DNA from: Paenibacillus prosopidis
GTDB taxonomy: Bacteria > Bacillota > Bacilli > Paenibacillales > Paenibacillaceae
NCBI RefSeq assembly: GCF_003337375.1
Contig: NZ_QPJD01000008.1
Span: 62,001 to 126,000, forward strand
Direction: 5' to 3'
Length of the DNA stretch: 64,000 bases
This document shows, piece after piece, positions 33,211-41,543 of this stretch (within the stretch, counting starts at the first letter, position 1; every line of letters starts with the position of its first letter). The notes under the pieces were generated by a model. It was not told the DNA's origin. It saw only the letters and a list, made by a program, of their open reading frames with translations, and did not search any database. The position numbers and the translations under genes were made by a program.

Positions 33211-33438
33211 GTGAACGAGCAGCGGCAGCAGAAGGCGAAGCGTCGTTTCAAGACGGGACAGTGGGTTCAATATGACGGCCTGTATTCGGACGATTGGGGC
33301 GGCGATCTCATGCTGGTTCAGGGCGACCTGTTTCCGGCCCATCCTCAAATGGGCGATACGCATTGGACTTATGCCGGTCAATCTGCGCTCCATTTCACGA
33401 AGCCTCCGAAAAGAAAAGGCAACTATATTGACTACTAG
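33211..33438 (+). CDS. YjzC-like small protein
   Basis: A 75-residue soluble, basic and aromatic-rich protein. The pattern RFKTGQWVQYDGLY, then LVQGDLFPAHP and THWTY, resembles the small YjzC family of Bacillus (RTGQ ... GDKFP ... WTH); this is recalled, not searched. The function is unknown. I chose the GTG at 33211 because GAGAGGGG ends 9 nt before it; the ATG at 33202 directly abuts that site. It follows acpS by 58 nt and may share its transcript. Confidence 0.6.
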   Translation: MNEQRQQKAKRRFKTGQWVQYDGLYSDDWGGDLMLVQGDLFPAHPQMGDTHWTYAGQSALHFTKPPKRKGNYIDY

Positions 33439-33723
33439 CGTGCTGGAGACTTTTTTGACATTTATGCACCTGAAGCTATCCTGTATAAATACAGAAACTT
33501 CTCAATTTTTCGCTCAAAATGAGCACTATCCTGGATTTATCCAAAGTAGAAGGACCAATTAACTCCCAACTTAGGCTAAAACGGCACTTTTAGAGCCTTT
33601 ATACTGGATGAAATCCAATATAGGTGCTCTTTCGGTTAGAAAGTGACATCTTTATTGGACAAAACCCATTATAGCCAGCCCAAAATGAAGATATGATGCT
33701 ATGTTCGAAATCCAGAGAAGCGT
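33439..33723. other. Intergenic stretch with dispersed repeat, copy 2
   Basis: No credible gene. It contains a near-perfect dyad TATACTGGAT (33600-33609) and ATCCAATATA (33613-33622), then TAGAAAGTGAC and TTATTGGAC, resembling the 2752-2899 region. A related, inverted-looking stretch (GGATTTATCCA) lies at about 33533-33543. Confidence 0.5.
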
Positions 33724-33759
33724 AAAAAAAGCAGCTGACAGTATGTCGGCTGCTTTTTT
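33724..33759. terminator. Bidirectional terminator
   Basis: GCAGCTGACA (33731-33740) and TGTCGGCTGC (33744-33753) form a 10-bp stem with one mismatch, flanked by A7 and T6. It serves the minus-strand cytochrome gene and possibly transcripts from the left. Confidence 0.85.
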
Positions 33760-33765
33760 GTGCTC

Positions 33766-34110
33766 CTATTTCTTACCGGCCAGCCACTCGGCAAGTCCTG
33801 CAATTTCCTCCGCTGAAAGACGATCCTTGAAGTCCGGCATGGAGCCTTCTCCTTGCTCAATTTGCCGGATAATATCCGAATTGCTCATTCGTGCGCCAAC
33901 CTTCTGCAGGTTCGTATTCGGACCTACTCTTCCTTGAAGCTCGGAGCCGTGACAGCTGACGCAGTTTGCTTTGTATACCGCAACAACCTGGGTCGGTCCA
34001 TTAAGCGCATCTCCACCCGCTGAGCCCCCGCCGCAGCCAGCAAGAGCAAGCAGCACTCCGGCAGCAGCAGCCAATTTCATCCCGGTATGTATCATACGTG
34101 CGTAAGACAT
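33766..34110 (-). CDS. Cytochrome c lipoprotein (c-551/CccB type)
   Basis: A 114-residue membrane-anchored cytochrome. A lipoprotein signal peptide ends in LAGC (Cys26), followed by a glycine-serine spacer. The haem-binding CVSCH gives Cys50, Cys53 and His54, and Met90 in GSMPDF is the likely sixth ligand. This is the pattern of Bacillus cytochrome c-551, a small electron carrier on the outside of the membrane between the quinol-oxidising complex and the cytochrome c oxidase. The start is ATG 34110 with GAGGAGG upstream. Single gene with its own terminator; divergent from the AraC regulator. Confidence 0.92.
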   Translation of the reverse strand: MSYARMIHTGMKLAAAAGVLLALAGCGGGSAGGDALNGPTQVVAVYKANCVSCHGSELQGRVGPNTNLQKVGARMSNSDIIRQIEQGEGSMPDFKDRLSAEEIAGLAEWLAGKK

Positions 34111-34286
34111 TCATAAAACCTCCTCTAATTATTTCTTAATATTGAATTTTATTGTACTTATTTGAGGGCATTCACAGTACGTCCATATGAATTTATGACG
34201 TTAGTTCGTATAATAGAGTTGCTGGACAACAGCTAGCAGAGGACATGAATAACATTATAGCGCAGTATAACTTACAGGAGATCTTC

Positions 34287-35168
34287 ATGAAACCGACAAT
34301 AGAAAGTATTTTGCAAAATCAATTGAACCGCATTCACGCCGAAGTCATCATGACGGCTTATTCGGAAAGTATTCCAGGCTGGTCCGTTCAAAAATCAGAG
34401 CCGGACTTTTACCGCTTCTGCTACACGGATAAAGGACAAGGCTGGTTAGATATACAAAATGTCAGTTACACCATTCAACCAGGCACTCTTTTTTTGCTTC
34501 CTGCTGGTTCGCATCAGTCGTTCGGGACGGATGGGGATGAGCCGTTCGGGCGCTTCTGGTGTCATTTCCGTTTAGAGCTTGGCGAGATTCAGTTTCTGAA
34601 TTCGCTGCAGCTGCCGGCTTTCGTTCACGTACAGGACGAGCAGATGATGAAGCAGCTTTTTTCTAAAATGATCGCGCTGCAAACTTGCGACTCCATCACG
34701 AGGGAGCTAAGGCTTAAGTCCGTTTTGTTAGAATTGCTTGCTTTCTATTTGGATGCTACCCACGTTCAGAAAGACTTTTTGAGCGATCAGGGATTCGGCG
34801 TCAAATGGAATGAAGTACTTTCGTATATCGAGTCGAATTTGCATACGAACATCCATATTGAGGAGCTTGCCAAGCTTGCCTTTCTGCATCCGAATTATTT
34901 CATTTCGTCATTCAAAAACATAATGGGCTGCTCGCCGATTCAATATGTGACCAATCGGCGAATGGCAGCCGCCAAACAGCTGCTTACGGACACGACGCTG
35001 CCTGTTGCTGCTGTCGCTGCGCATGTTGGCATGCAAAATCATTATCTGTCGCGACTGTTCAAACGATATACAGGCATCACGCCGGTTCAATATCGTCGAA
35101 TCGCAAAGCAAGGAGCTGGTCAAACGACGGAAAATACAGGGACAACTAGCGAGGAGGAAAACAGCTAA
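34287..35168 (+). CDS. AraC-family transcriptional regulator
   Basis: A 293-residue cytoplasmic regulator. The N-terminal half (about 25-160) is a cupin-like AraC ligand-binding domain (YTIQPGTLFLLPAGSHQSFG). The C-terminal half (about 175-275) holds two helix-turn-helix motifs (IEELAKLAFLHPNYFISSFK and VAAVAAHVGMQNHYLSRLFK, then GITPVQYRR). It probably controls a sugar-use gene. I chose ATG 34287 because AGGAG lies 6 nt upstream; ATG 34245 is too close to its possible site. Its stop overlaps the mutY start (TAATG), so the two are coupled. Confidence 0.87.
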   Translation: MKPTIESILQNQLNRIHAEVIMTAYSESIPGWSVQKSEPDFYRFCYTDKGQGWLDIQNVSYTIQPGTLFLLPAGSHQSFGTDGDEPFGRFWCHFRLELGEIQFLNSLQLPAFVHVQDEQMMKQLFSKMIALQTCDSITRELRLKSVLLELLAFYLDATHVQKDFLSDQGFGVKWNEVLSYIESNLHTNIHIEELAKLAFLHPNYFISSFKNIMGCSPIQYVTNRRMAAAKQLLTDTTLPVAAVAAHVGMQNHYLSRLFKRYTGITPVQYRRIAKQGAGQTTENTGTTSEEENS

Positions 35169-36385
35169 TGGAGCATAAGGATGTTAAAATCTATTTCAGC
35201 AGCGAGCTCCTTTCCTGGTACCGGCTCATTAAACGTGATCTGCCATGGCGGATGAACCGTGATCCGTATCGGGTATGGGTATCGGAAATCATGCTGCAGC
35301 AAACCCGTGTCGATACGGTCATTCCGTATTACAACACATTCATGAGCAAGTTTCCGACCGTTCAGGCGCTCGCGGAAGCGCCCGAGTCGGAGGTTCTCAA
35401 ATGCTGGGAAGGGCTTGGCTATTACTCGCGGGCACGTAATTTACAAGCGGGTGCCAAGGAGGTAGTCGAGCGCTACGGAGGTATCGTCCCTGACGATAAA
35501 GCATCTGTAGCTGGTTTAAAGGGAGTCGGACCCTATACGACTGGCGCCATTATGAGCATAGCGTTCAACCGGCCGGAGCCTGCGGTGGATGGAAATGTCA
35601 TGCGCGTGCTGTCCCGTTATTTTTGCTTGGAGGAGGACATCGCTAAGCCGGCAACGCGAGTTAGGATCGAGAAGCTCGCGGCCTCGCTCATTCCGGAAGG
35701 AGCTGCGGGTGATTTTAACCAGGCGCTGATGGAGCTGGGAGCGCTCGTATGCACGCCAAAGTCGCCAAGCTGTCTGCCGTGCCCGGTTATGGAGCATTGC
35801 GCAGCCCGACTTGATGGCAGGGAATCGGAGCTTCCTATTAAGACGAAAGCGAAGCCGCCGCGTCCGGAGCTGAGGGCTGCTGCTATCGTTTTGGGAAGTG
35901 GAGTCAATGCGGGCAAGGTGCTTGTAAGGCAACGTCCTGATACCGGGCTGCTTGCGCAGATGTGGGAGCTGCCGCATTTGCTGCTTCCGGCGGATAAGGC
36001 TGACTGGTTGGATGAGAAGGCGCCTAAGGAACAGGGTGAATTAGCGGAGCTGATCGGAAGGATGCTCGAGGAGGATACGGGGCTGCTTATTCGTCCGCGC
36101 CGCTGGTTTATGGATGCCGATCATGTGTTCAGCCATATCCATTGGAAAATGCGCTTTTACTTGGCTGACTTGGGCGATGAGTCTGGCGCTTACGCGCCCG
36201 CTGCTGAAGAGACGGTCGGCATAGCTGCTGAAGCAGAGGCTATTTATTCCGTGAACGCGGCTGCTGCTTCTGAGTACAAAGCGGGTGAAATGCCGTCCGT
36301 ATACCGGTGGATTGATAAAGAGGATATGGAAAAATTACCGTTTCCGAATTTATTTTTGCGCATTTTGAAAGAATTTTGGGAATAA
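35168..36385 (+). CDS. mutY: A/G-specific adenine DNA glycosylase
   Basis: A 405-residue repair enzyme that removes adenine paired with 8-oxoguanine. The N-terminal domain has SEIMLQQTRVDTVIPYY (catalytic Glu) and the helix-hairpin-helix LKGVGPYTTGAI, followed by PAVDGNVMRV (catalytic Asp). Four cysteines for the iron-sulfur cluster are in CTPKSPSCLPCPVMEHC. The C-terminal NUDIX-like domain (about 235-405; MWELPHLLLP, DHVFSHIHWKM) recognises 8-oxoguanine. It contains an alanine/glutamate-rich insertion around 345-375. It starts at the AraC stop (overlap) and is followed after 26 nt by eda. Confidence 0.95.
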   Translation: MEHKDVKIYFSSELLSWYRLIKRDLPWRMNRDPYRVWVSEIMLQQTRVDTVIPYYNTFMSKFPTVQALAEAPESEVLKCWEGLGYYSRARNLQAGAKEVVERYGGIVPDDKASVAGLKGVGPYTTGAIMSIAFNRPEPAVDGNVMRVLSRYFCLEEDIAKPATRVRIEKLAASLIPEGAAGDFNQALMELGALVCTPKSPSCLPCPVMEHCAARLDGRESELPIKTKAKPPRPELRAAAIVLGSGVNAGKVLVRQRPDTGLLAQMWELPHLLLPADKADWLDEKAPKEQGELAELIGRMLEEDTGLLIRPRRWFMDADHVFSHIHWKMRFYLADLGDESGAYAPAAEETVGIAAEAEAIYSVNAAAASEYKAGEMPSVYRWIDKEDMEKLPFPNLFLRILKEFWE

Positions 36386-36411
36386 ATGAACCTAGAGCGG
36401 GGGAAAAGCGA

Positions 36412-37044
36412 ATGAGCGGTATGCTGGAGCTGCTTTTGCAGCACAAGATTGTAGCTATTTTAAGGGGAATCGAAGATCATCATGCAGATGATACAGCTCA
36501 GGCTTTAATAGACGGCGGCATTCATATGATGGAAATTACAATGAACACGGAAGGCGCGGCGGTCATGATCGAGCGGTGGCGCACGAAGTTTGACGGTAAG
36601 GCTGCGGTAGGTGCCGGAACGGTGACCGATGTCGTGCTTGCCGAGCAAGCGGTTGCTGCCGGAGCGCAGTTTCTCATTTCACCTAACTTGGATGAGGAAG
36701 TAATCGCTTATGGGCGTGAGCGCGGCTTGTCCGTATGGCCTGGCGTCATGACGCCGACGGAAATCGTAAAGGCATGGAAGGCAGGGGCCGATGCTGTGAA
36801 AATTTTTCCGATGGGTACCCTTGGCGTCGGTTATTTGCAAGAAATTCGCGGTCCGTTGAATGACATTCCGATGATGGCAACCGGCGGCGTAGATTTACAT
36901 AATATAGCTGACTATTTTAAAGCTGGAGCAAATGCGGTCGGTATGGGAGGCAAGCTCGTTAACTTGGAATGGGTGCGGGAAGGCAAGTTTGATCAGGTGA
37001 CGGAGCGTGCGCGGCAGTTTACAGATGCTGTGAAAGATTTATAG
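36412..37044 (+). CDS. eda: KDPG/KHG aldolase
   Basis: A 210-residue class I aldolase cleaving 2-keto-3-deoxy-6-phosphogluconate to pyruvate and glyceraldehyde 3-phosphate, or 4-hydroxy-2-oxoglutarate to pyruvate and glyoxylate. The conserved Glu42 is in MEITMNTEGA and the Schiff-base Lys130 in DAVKIFPMG. VGAGTVTD, FLISPNLDEEV and MATGGVDLHN complete the barrel. ATG 36412 has GGGGGAAA upstream. A sugar-acid kinase and dehydratase are not in the window, so the substrate pathway is not visible. Confidence 0.92.
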   Translation: MSGMLELLLQHKIVAILRGIEDHHADDTAQALIDGGIHMMEITMNTEGAAVMIERWRTKFDGKAAVGAGTVTDVVLAEQAVAAGAQFLISPNLDEEVIAYGRERGLSVWPGVMTPTEIVKAWKAGADAVKIFPMGTLGVGYLQEIRGPLNDIPMMATGGVDLHNIADYFKAGANAVGMGGKLVNLEWVREGKFDQVTERARQFTDAVKDL

Positions 37045-37060
37045 AGCAGGGGGAAAAAAC

Positions 37061-38038
37061 GTGGGAATTAAAGGCTGGCTTTGGGTCGGCGCAATCATAG
37101 TTGTTCTGCTCGCGGCGCTTGTATGGCGAATTGGCGTACGAAGTCAGAATCCGCGTAAGCTTACGAACGGTGAGGCTCCTGACGTTGATACGCAGTGGCA
37201 ATCCTTGTCGTTCACGAGCGGCGGCTCTAAGCTGGAAGGCTGGCTGCTGCAGCCTGCTCCAGGTACAGCAGCAGCATCGCCCGGCAGTCTTATCCCTCTC
37301 GTTGTAGTGGCGCACGGCTGGGGCTCCAACCGGACGAGAGTGCTTCGTTATGCCAGACCGCTTTATAAAGCAGGCTTCGCCGTATTTATGTACGATTCCC
37401 GCAGTCATGGCGACAGCGAGTCGATTAAAGCGCCGTCCGCTTTTATGTTTCGCGATGATGTAATGGCCGCGGTCGAAACGGCTCGCCAGCTTCCCGGCAT
37501 AGATCCGGATAAGATAGCGGTGCTGGGACATTCGCTCGGCGGCTTTGGCGCACTGCTTGCACTCGATAAAGGGATGGAAGTATGCGCGGTAATAACCGAC
37601 TCCATGCCGGTTCGCTTCGAGACGATGATGAGGGCTGAGCTGAAGCGCAAAAAAATTCCGGCGTTTCCGCTAGCGTATCTCATTCCGCCAATTTGGCTTA
37701 TTCGCGCCCGTATTTCGCAGGCGCAGTTCCGTGCGGCAAATATTCCTGCTATATTGTCGAAGCGAGCAGGGAACGCCGAATCAGGCCGTGTACCCGTATT
37801 AATGATTCACTCGAACGGTGACGATTTCATAAGCGCAGAAGATTTGAGACAGCTGAAGGAGCAATTGCCTGAGGGGACGATAGACATGCTGTTCGTGTCA
37901 ACTAAAGGGCACAGCGCGTCGGAGCAGGAACCTGCATTCTGGGAGCGGGTTATTCCTTTCTTGCAAGCATCTTTAAATTTACCTGCCAAAAAAGTAGCCT
38001 ACGGCACGAAGCCGCAGGCTGTCAGAGAGAATATATAA
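37061..38038 (+). CDS. Membrane-anchored alpha/beta hydrolase
   Basis: A 325-residue protein with an N-terminal hydrophobic anchor (about 5-25; WLWVGAIIVVLLAALVW). The hydrolase fold follows: VVVAHGWGSNRTR (oxyanion loop), MYDSRSHGDSES, nucleophile Ser in LGHSLGGFGALLA, acid in HSNGDDFISAED, and a likely catalytic His in STKGHSAS. It resembles the YqkD/FrsA-like branch of serine hydrolases; the substrate is unknown. The start is a GTG at 37061 with AGGGGGAA upstream, 16 nt after eda. It ends about 110 nt before the first terminal repeat of the 38-60 kb region. Confidence 0.85.
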   Translation: MGIKGWLWVGAIIVVLLAALVWRIGVRSQNPRKLTNGEAPDVDTQWQSLSFTSGGSKLEGWLLQPAPGTAAASPGSLIPLVVVAHGWGSNRTRVLRYARPLYKAGFAVFMYDSRSHGDSESIKAPSAFMFRDDVMAAVETARQLPGIDPDKIAVLGHSLGGFGALLALDKGMEVCAVITDSMPVRFETMMRAELKRKKIPAFPLAYLIPPIWLIRARISQAQFRAANIPAILSKRAGNAESGRVPVLMIHSNGDDFISAEDLRQLKEQLPEGTIDMLFVSTKGHSASEQEPAFWERVIPFLQASLNLPAKKVAYGTKPQAVRENI

Positions 38039-38148
38039 TAAAGGGGGGTCATGTTCTAATTATATAAGCACAAGATGAAATCAAGCTGAGAGTAATATTA
38101 CAGTTTGATTACAAGGTTGTACCAAAATGATTTAAGAGCATAAATTAT

Positions 38149-38193
38149 GGTGAGAGAAAATAAAGTTCTTTAATTGAAAATAAAGTTGTTTAA
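38149..38193. repeat. Left-type terminal repeat A (two direct copies)
   Basis: GGTGAGAGAAAATAAAGTT begins at 38149. The core GAAAATAAAGTTCTTTAA (38156-38173) is repeated as GAAAATAAAGTTGTTTAA at 38176-38193, a 20-nt period. Outer end is 5'-GG TG. Inverted copies occur at 47.5-47.7 and 59.95-60.02 kb. Confidence 0.85.
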
Positions 38194-38282
38194 CGGTTGC
38201 ATATTGTACCGTATACGACGACTTGGATCAATGGATTAGAGTTTTCAAATTGGCAGCAAAGCAACTTAAGTGAATATGGATG

Positions 38283-38309
38283 CGACCCTAATTAATTGGG
38301 GTCGTTTTT
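38283..38309 (+). terminator. Short terminator-like hairpin
   Basis: CGACCC and GGGTCG with an AT-rich loop, then five T. It lies in the non-coding region between terminal repeats, so it may be left over from a lost gene. Confidence 0.55.
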
Positions 38310-38346
38310 CTATCTGTATTCTGCTACTAAATGGGAGGAAGAAGGT

Positions 38347-38367
38347 GGTGTGAGAAAATAAAGTTCT
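38347..38367. repeat. Partial left-type terminal repeat
   Basis: GGTGTGAGAAAATAAAGTTCT, a further copy in the same orientation as that at 38149, 198 nt inside it. No second sub-terminal copy follows. Confidence 0.7.
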
Positions 38368-38508
38368 ATGTTTCGATTTTCTACCCGATTCCGTGTTCCT
38401 GAGGCCAGAGACTATTGCACAAAATACCTGATTATGTACATATGTCCGCCATTGAGCTAAACGGGTAGTATAGTGGAGGAACGATTCGTAGTAAGAGGGG
38501 CTGAAGAA

Positions 38509-38661
38509 ATGAGTAAGCATGACGATCTGTTCCAAGATTTGAAACAGATAAGGGATACCTGGGCAAGTGTGGACTACCTCGGTCCAAGTGCTGTTATACC
38601 TGAATGGTCAGAACTAAAGGGTGAGTATGAAACATTACGAAATACCCTCAAGAAGGGGTAG
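38509..38661 (+). CDS. Hypothetical 50-aa protein
   Basis: A small, charged ORF (MSKHDDLFQDLKQIRDTWAS ... EYETLRNTLKKG) with GAGGGG 8 nt before ATG 38509 and a TAGTATAG-like -10 region near 38467. The predicted product is mostly helical and soluble. I do not recognise it. It is alone between a repeat and an AraC remnant and could be real or a fragment. Confidence 0.4.
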   Translation: MSKHDDLFQDLKQIRDTWASVDYLGPSAVIPEWSELKGEYETLRNTLKKG

Positions 38662-38849
38662 TACCAGCGTAGCTGACACTGCCCGCAAACGCATGGTATA
38701 AAATGGAATAAGCCCGAAGTGTATTGAATCGGGTTTATTCCATTGATGCTATTTCGCGGTCCCGCATAACATTACGAAAATATATGCTATGGAAAGTTCG
38801 CCGTGACAACCTAAAAGTTACAACATTTCTAACCGTTTGTCCGATCCGC

Positions 38850-39130
38850 TTTATTTCATCGTGTCTGAAATGAAGAACTTGATTACGTACGTCATCGAGT
38901 ACTTCGAGAATATATCTCTCTCCAAGCAGGAAGTGCGGAGACATTTCGGCGCAATTACCAGTATATTCGTTGAAGAACGGACATTGCCAAAGTGGTGCAT
39001 CTGACATAGAATTATATAAATGAATACGGCCCAAATGCTGCTTCGGAACACGACGCTTCCGATCAACAGGGTGGCCGTCAAAGTGGGCTACTCCAACTAT
39101 TCTAGCTTTACTCAAGCCAATAAAATGGCG
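38850..39130 (+). pseudogene. AraC/YesN-type HTH remnant
   Basis: One reading frame gives YVIEYFENISLSKQEVRRHF and, after two in-frame stops (TGA 39002-39004, TAA 39017-39019), AQMLLRNTTLPINRVAVKVG followed by YSNYSSFTQANK. These match the two helix-turn-helix halves of AraC-family DNA-binding domains, in order, but the central part is missing. The N-terminal domain is not recognisable upstream. It lies just before the intact AraC-type sensor gene, so it may be a decayed relative. Confidence 0.65.
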
Positions 39131-39294
39131 TCACTTCGATTGAGGACAGGAATTAAACATAACCATAACCGTCACGGACCAGTCCGTCCTGATTCAAGGA
39201 TGTTGAGGACATTTGCTAGACACGAAGCTCCTATCTGCCCGCAGACAACCTTGAAGAATCAGGATAAGAAGGAAACTTATTAGAGGAGAGGCGA

Positions 39295-41490
39295 ATGAGT
39301 AAAATTTGGCTTCGAAAGATGATCTGGTCATACATCCCGCTCTTTCTGATCGTTTTTTCTTTTTTACTTTTCGTTTTTCTTCGAGTAATCGTGGACCAGA
39401 ATCGAAAGAATGCGAAAGAGTCCAGCGAGGTATTCACCGCCCAACTGCTGCAGTCGGTCAATGTTTCCTTGAAAACGGTGGATCACATGGTGATCCGCGA
39501 GCTTCTGAACAGCAAGGTGCTGGCCAGTTATTTCGAAGACAGCGGAACCGGCAACGTTTATTTAAACTATGAGGTTCTGGAGCGTCTCAACGAATTGAAG
39601 CAGGAAGTGCCGTTGATCGATTCCTTCTATTTGTACCGTTACAGTGACAGAACCATTCTTTCGGGAAATATGCGGAAAAACATCGATATATTCGAAGACC
39701 GGGCATTCGCACGGTCCGTTTCCGGTTTCCATAACGGACCTCTTTGGACCGATATGCGGGAGTATCGTGAACTCTCTTTCCAGAACACAAAGCGTGTCGT
39801 CAGTCTCGTTCATGAGGTTCCGGTTAGCTCCGGATCGAAAGGGATTATTGTGGTTAATATCGATACTTCTTCCATTCGGGCAACCGTGTCCTCTCTTTAC
39901 GACGAATCCAATACTTATGTGAATATTTTTGGCCGGAACCGGCAACCGATTTATATCGGTAATTTGGAACCGGACCGCAAAGTAATGGCCAGCTTAACGT
40001 CTGATTACACCGGCTGGACTGTAGAAAGCGGGATGAACAGTGGACTGCTGGCCCGGTCAACATCGGTATTCTCCAGCGTTTGGTTTGCAGTCGGCGTACT
40101 TGTGTTTGTCGGCGGGCTTATACTCACCATCTACATTACACGAGCGAACTATAAGCCTCTTGAAGAGCTAGTGGTTAAGCTGAACCATTCGCTGTTCGAC
40201 GGAAACGGCTCAGCAGGCAGCGTATCACTCGATGAGTTTGCCTTTATTGAATCCGCTATCAATAATTTTGCAGCACAGTCGAAGCTTGTCGAGAGGGAAT
40301 TCAGTGAAGCGGCCATCCTGAAACGCAAACATGTCTTCAGTATTCTGATCCACGGCAATTACGAGAATGGAGAATTGTCGGAGACTCCTTTCGAGGGCTT
40401 GCAATTGCCGACATTCAATACGCTGAAGACGATTGTGATCGAAGTCGACAATGCGGAGCAGGCATTCTTTACATACAGCGGCCGGGACCGCTCGCTATTC
40501 AAATTCGTCGTCAGCAGTGTTGTCAACGAAATGATACAGCAGCCGGGTACATCCGTCTGGCTGGAATGGACATCTCCTACCCATTTGTCCGCTGTTATTT
40601 TCCAGAATGATCAGAAGGACCTCACTTCCGTCTATGAATCGATTGTCGACTGGATTGCCAAAAATCTCACGTTCACCGTTACCATTGGAGTCGGTCGTGC
40701 GACATCCCGTCTTGAAGATATTCGGTCTTCCTATGAAGAGGCTTGCTCGATACTGCATTTCAAGGCCGTGCTTGGTACGAACCGGATCATCCGCTACTCG
40801 GACGCCGAGCACCAGCAGCGGAAAAATGAGCATGAGCATCTCCGTGTGATTCACGAAATCTCGTCCGCCTTCCGCCTTGGAGAGGAACAGTGGAAGACTC
40901 TATATTGGAAGCTCTTCAACAATATTCGCGCAGACAAACCTAGAAAAGCCGAGATCGTCAAGCTAATCGATTATTTGTTCGCATACCTGGGACTTCATCA
41001 CTCGAACGGGTCCAAGGAGGAAAACCAGATTGTCAAGCAGGCGCTCGAAGACGTCCGCGTCAAGATGGAGACGTTCGATACGCTGAACGAACTGAGCCAG
41101 ACGCTGTTCGCGGTGCTGGACGAATGCAGCAGACAGCTCCAGGAATTACGCTCGCCGCGAGCCTACTATAACTTATTGCAGGACATCAAGGAGTGCATAG
41201 AGAACGAGTACGCGAACCCGAATTTGTCGCTTGATTTCCTGAGTGATAAATTTTCTGTTAATTCCAAATACCTAAGCAGATTATTCAAAGAAACATTCGG
41301 CGAAAATTTCCTTGACTTCCTGGCTTCCTTAAGGATTGGCAAAGCAAAGGAGCTGCTGATCCACAGCGAGGTTCCGATCCAGGAGGTGGGCGAGAAAGTG
41401 GGATACCCCAATTCCGCGACCTTCCGCCGCGTATTCCGAAAGATGGAGGGACTGCCGCCGCAGGATTATCGCAGTCGAATGCAAGAGTAG
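39295..41490 (+). CDS. Membrane AraC-family sensor-regulator
   Basis: A 731-residue one-component regulator. One transmembrane segment lies at about 11-34, an extracellular Cache-like domain at about 40-255 (LYRYSDRTILSGNMRKNIDI), a second transmembrane segment at about 260-283 (VWFAVGVLVFVGGLILTIYI), then a cytoplasmic linker and a C-terminal AraC domain (about 635-731). The latter has LSLDFLSDKFSVNSKYLSRL, FKETFGENFLDFL and VGEKVGYPNSATFRRVFRK. Paenibacilli use many such proteins beside Lpl-type sugar transporters. The start has AGAGGAGAGG at 39281-39290. Next downstream, after 53 nt, is an anchored binding protein that might present the ligand to this sensor. Confidence 0.87.
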   Translation: MSKIWLRKMIWSYIPLFLIVFSFLLFVFLRVIVDQNRKNAKESSEVFTAQLLQSVNVSLKTVDHMVIRELLNSKVLASYFEDSGTGNVYLNYEVLERLNELKQEVPLIDSFYLYRYSDRTILSGNMRKNIDIFEDRAFARSVSGFHNGPLWTDMREYRELSFQNTKRVVSLVHEVPVSSGSKGIIVVNIDTSSIRATVSSLYDESNTYVNIFGRNRQPIYIGNLEPDRKVMASLTSDYTGWTVESGMNSGLLARSTSVFSSVWFAVGVLVFVGGLILTIYITRANYKPLEELVVKLNHSLFDGNGSAGSVSLDEFAFIESAINNFAAQSKLVEREFSEAAILKRKHVFSILIHGNYENGELSETPFEGLQLPTFNTLKTIVIEVDNAEQAFFTYSGRDRSLFKFVVSSVVNEMIQQPGTSVWLEWTSPTHLSAVIFQNDQKDLTSVYESIVDWIAKNLTFTVTIGVGRATSRLEDIRSSYEEACSILHFKAVLGTNRIIRYSDAEHQQRKNEHEHLRVIHEISSAFRLGEEQWKTLYWKLFNNIRADKPRKAEIVKLIDYLFAYLGLHHSNGSKEENQIVKQALEDVRVKMETFDTLNELSQTLFAVLDECSRQLQELRSPRAYYNLLQDIKECIENEYANPNLSLDFLSDKFSVNSKYLSRLFKETFGENFLDFLASLRIGKAKELLIHSEVPIQEVGEKVGYPNSATFRRVFRKMEGLPPQDYRSRMQE

Positions 41491-41543
41491 GAACTCGCTT
41501 GCTTGCCGCCTGATGCGGCTCAAGCTTGCCCGGAGGGTGGACA

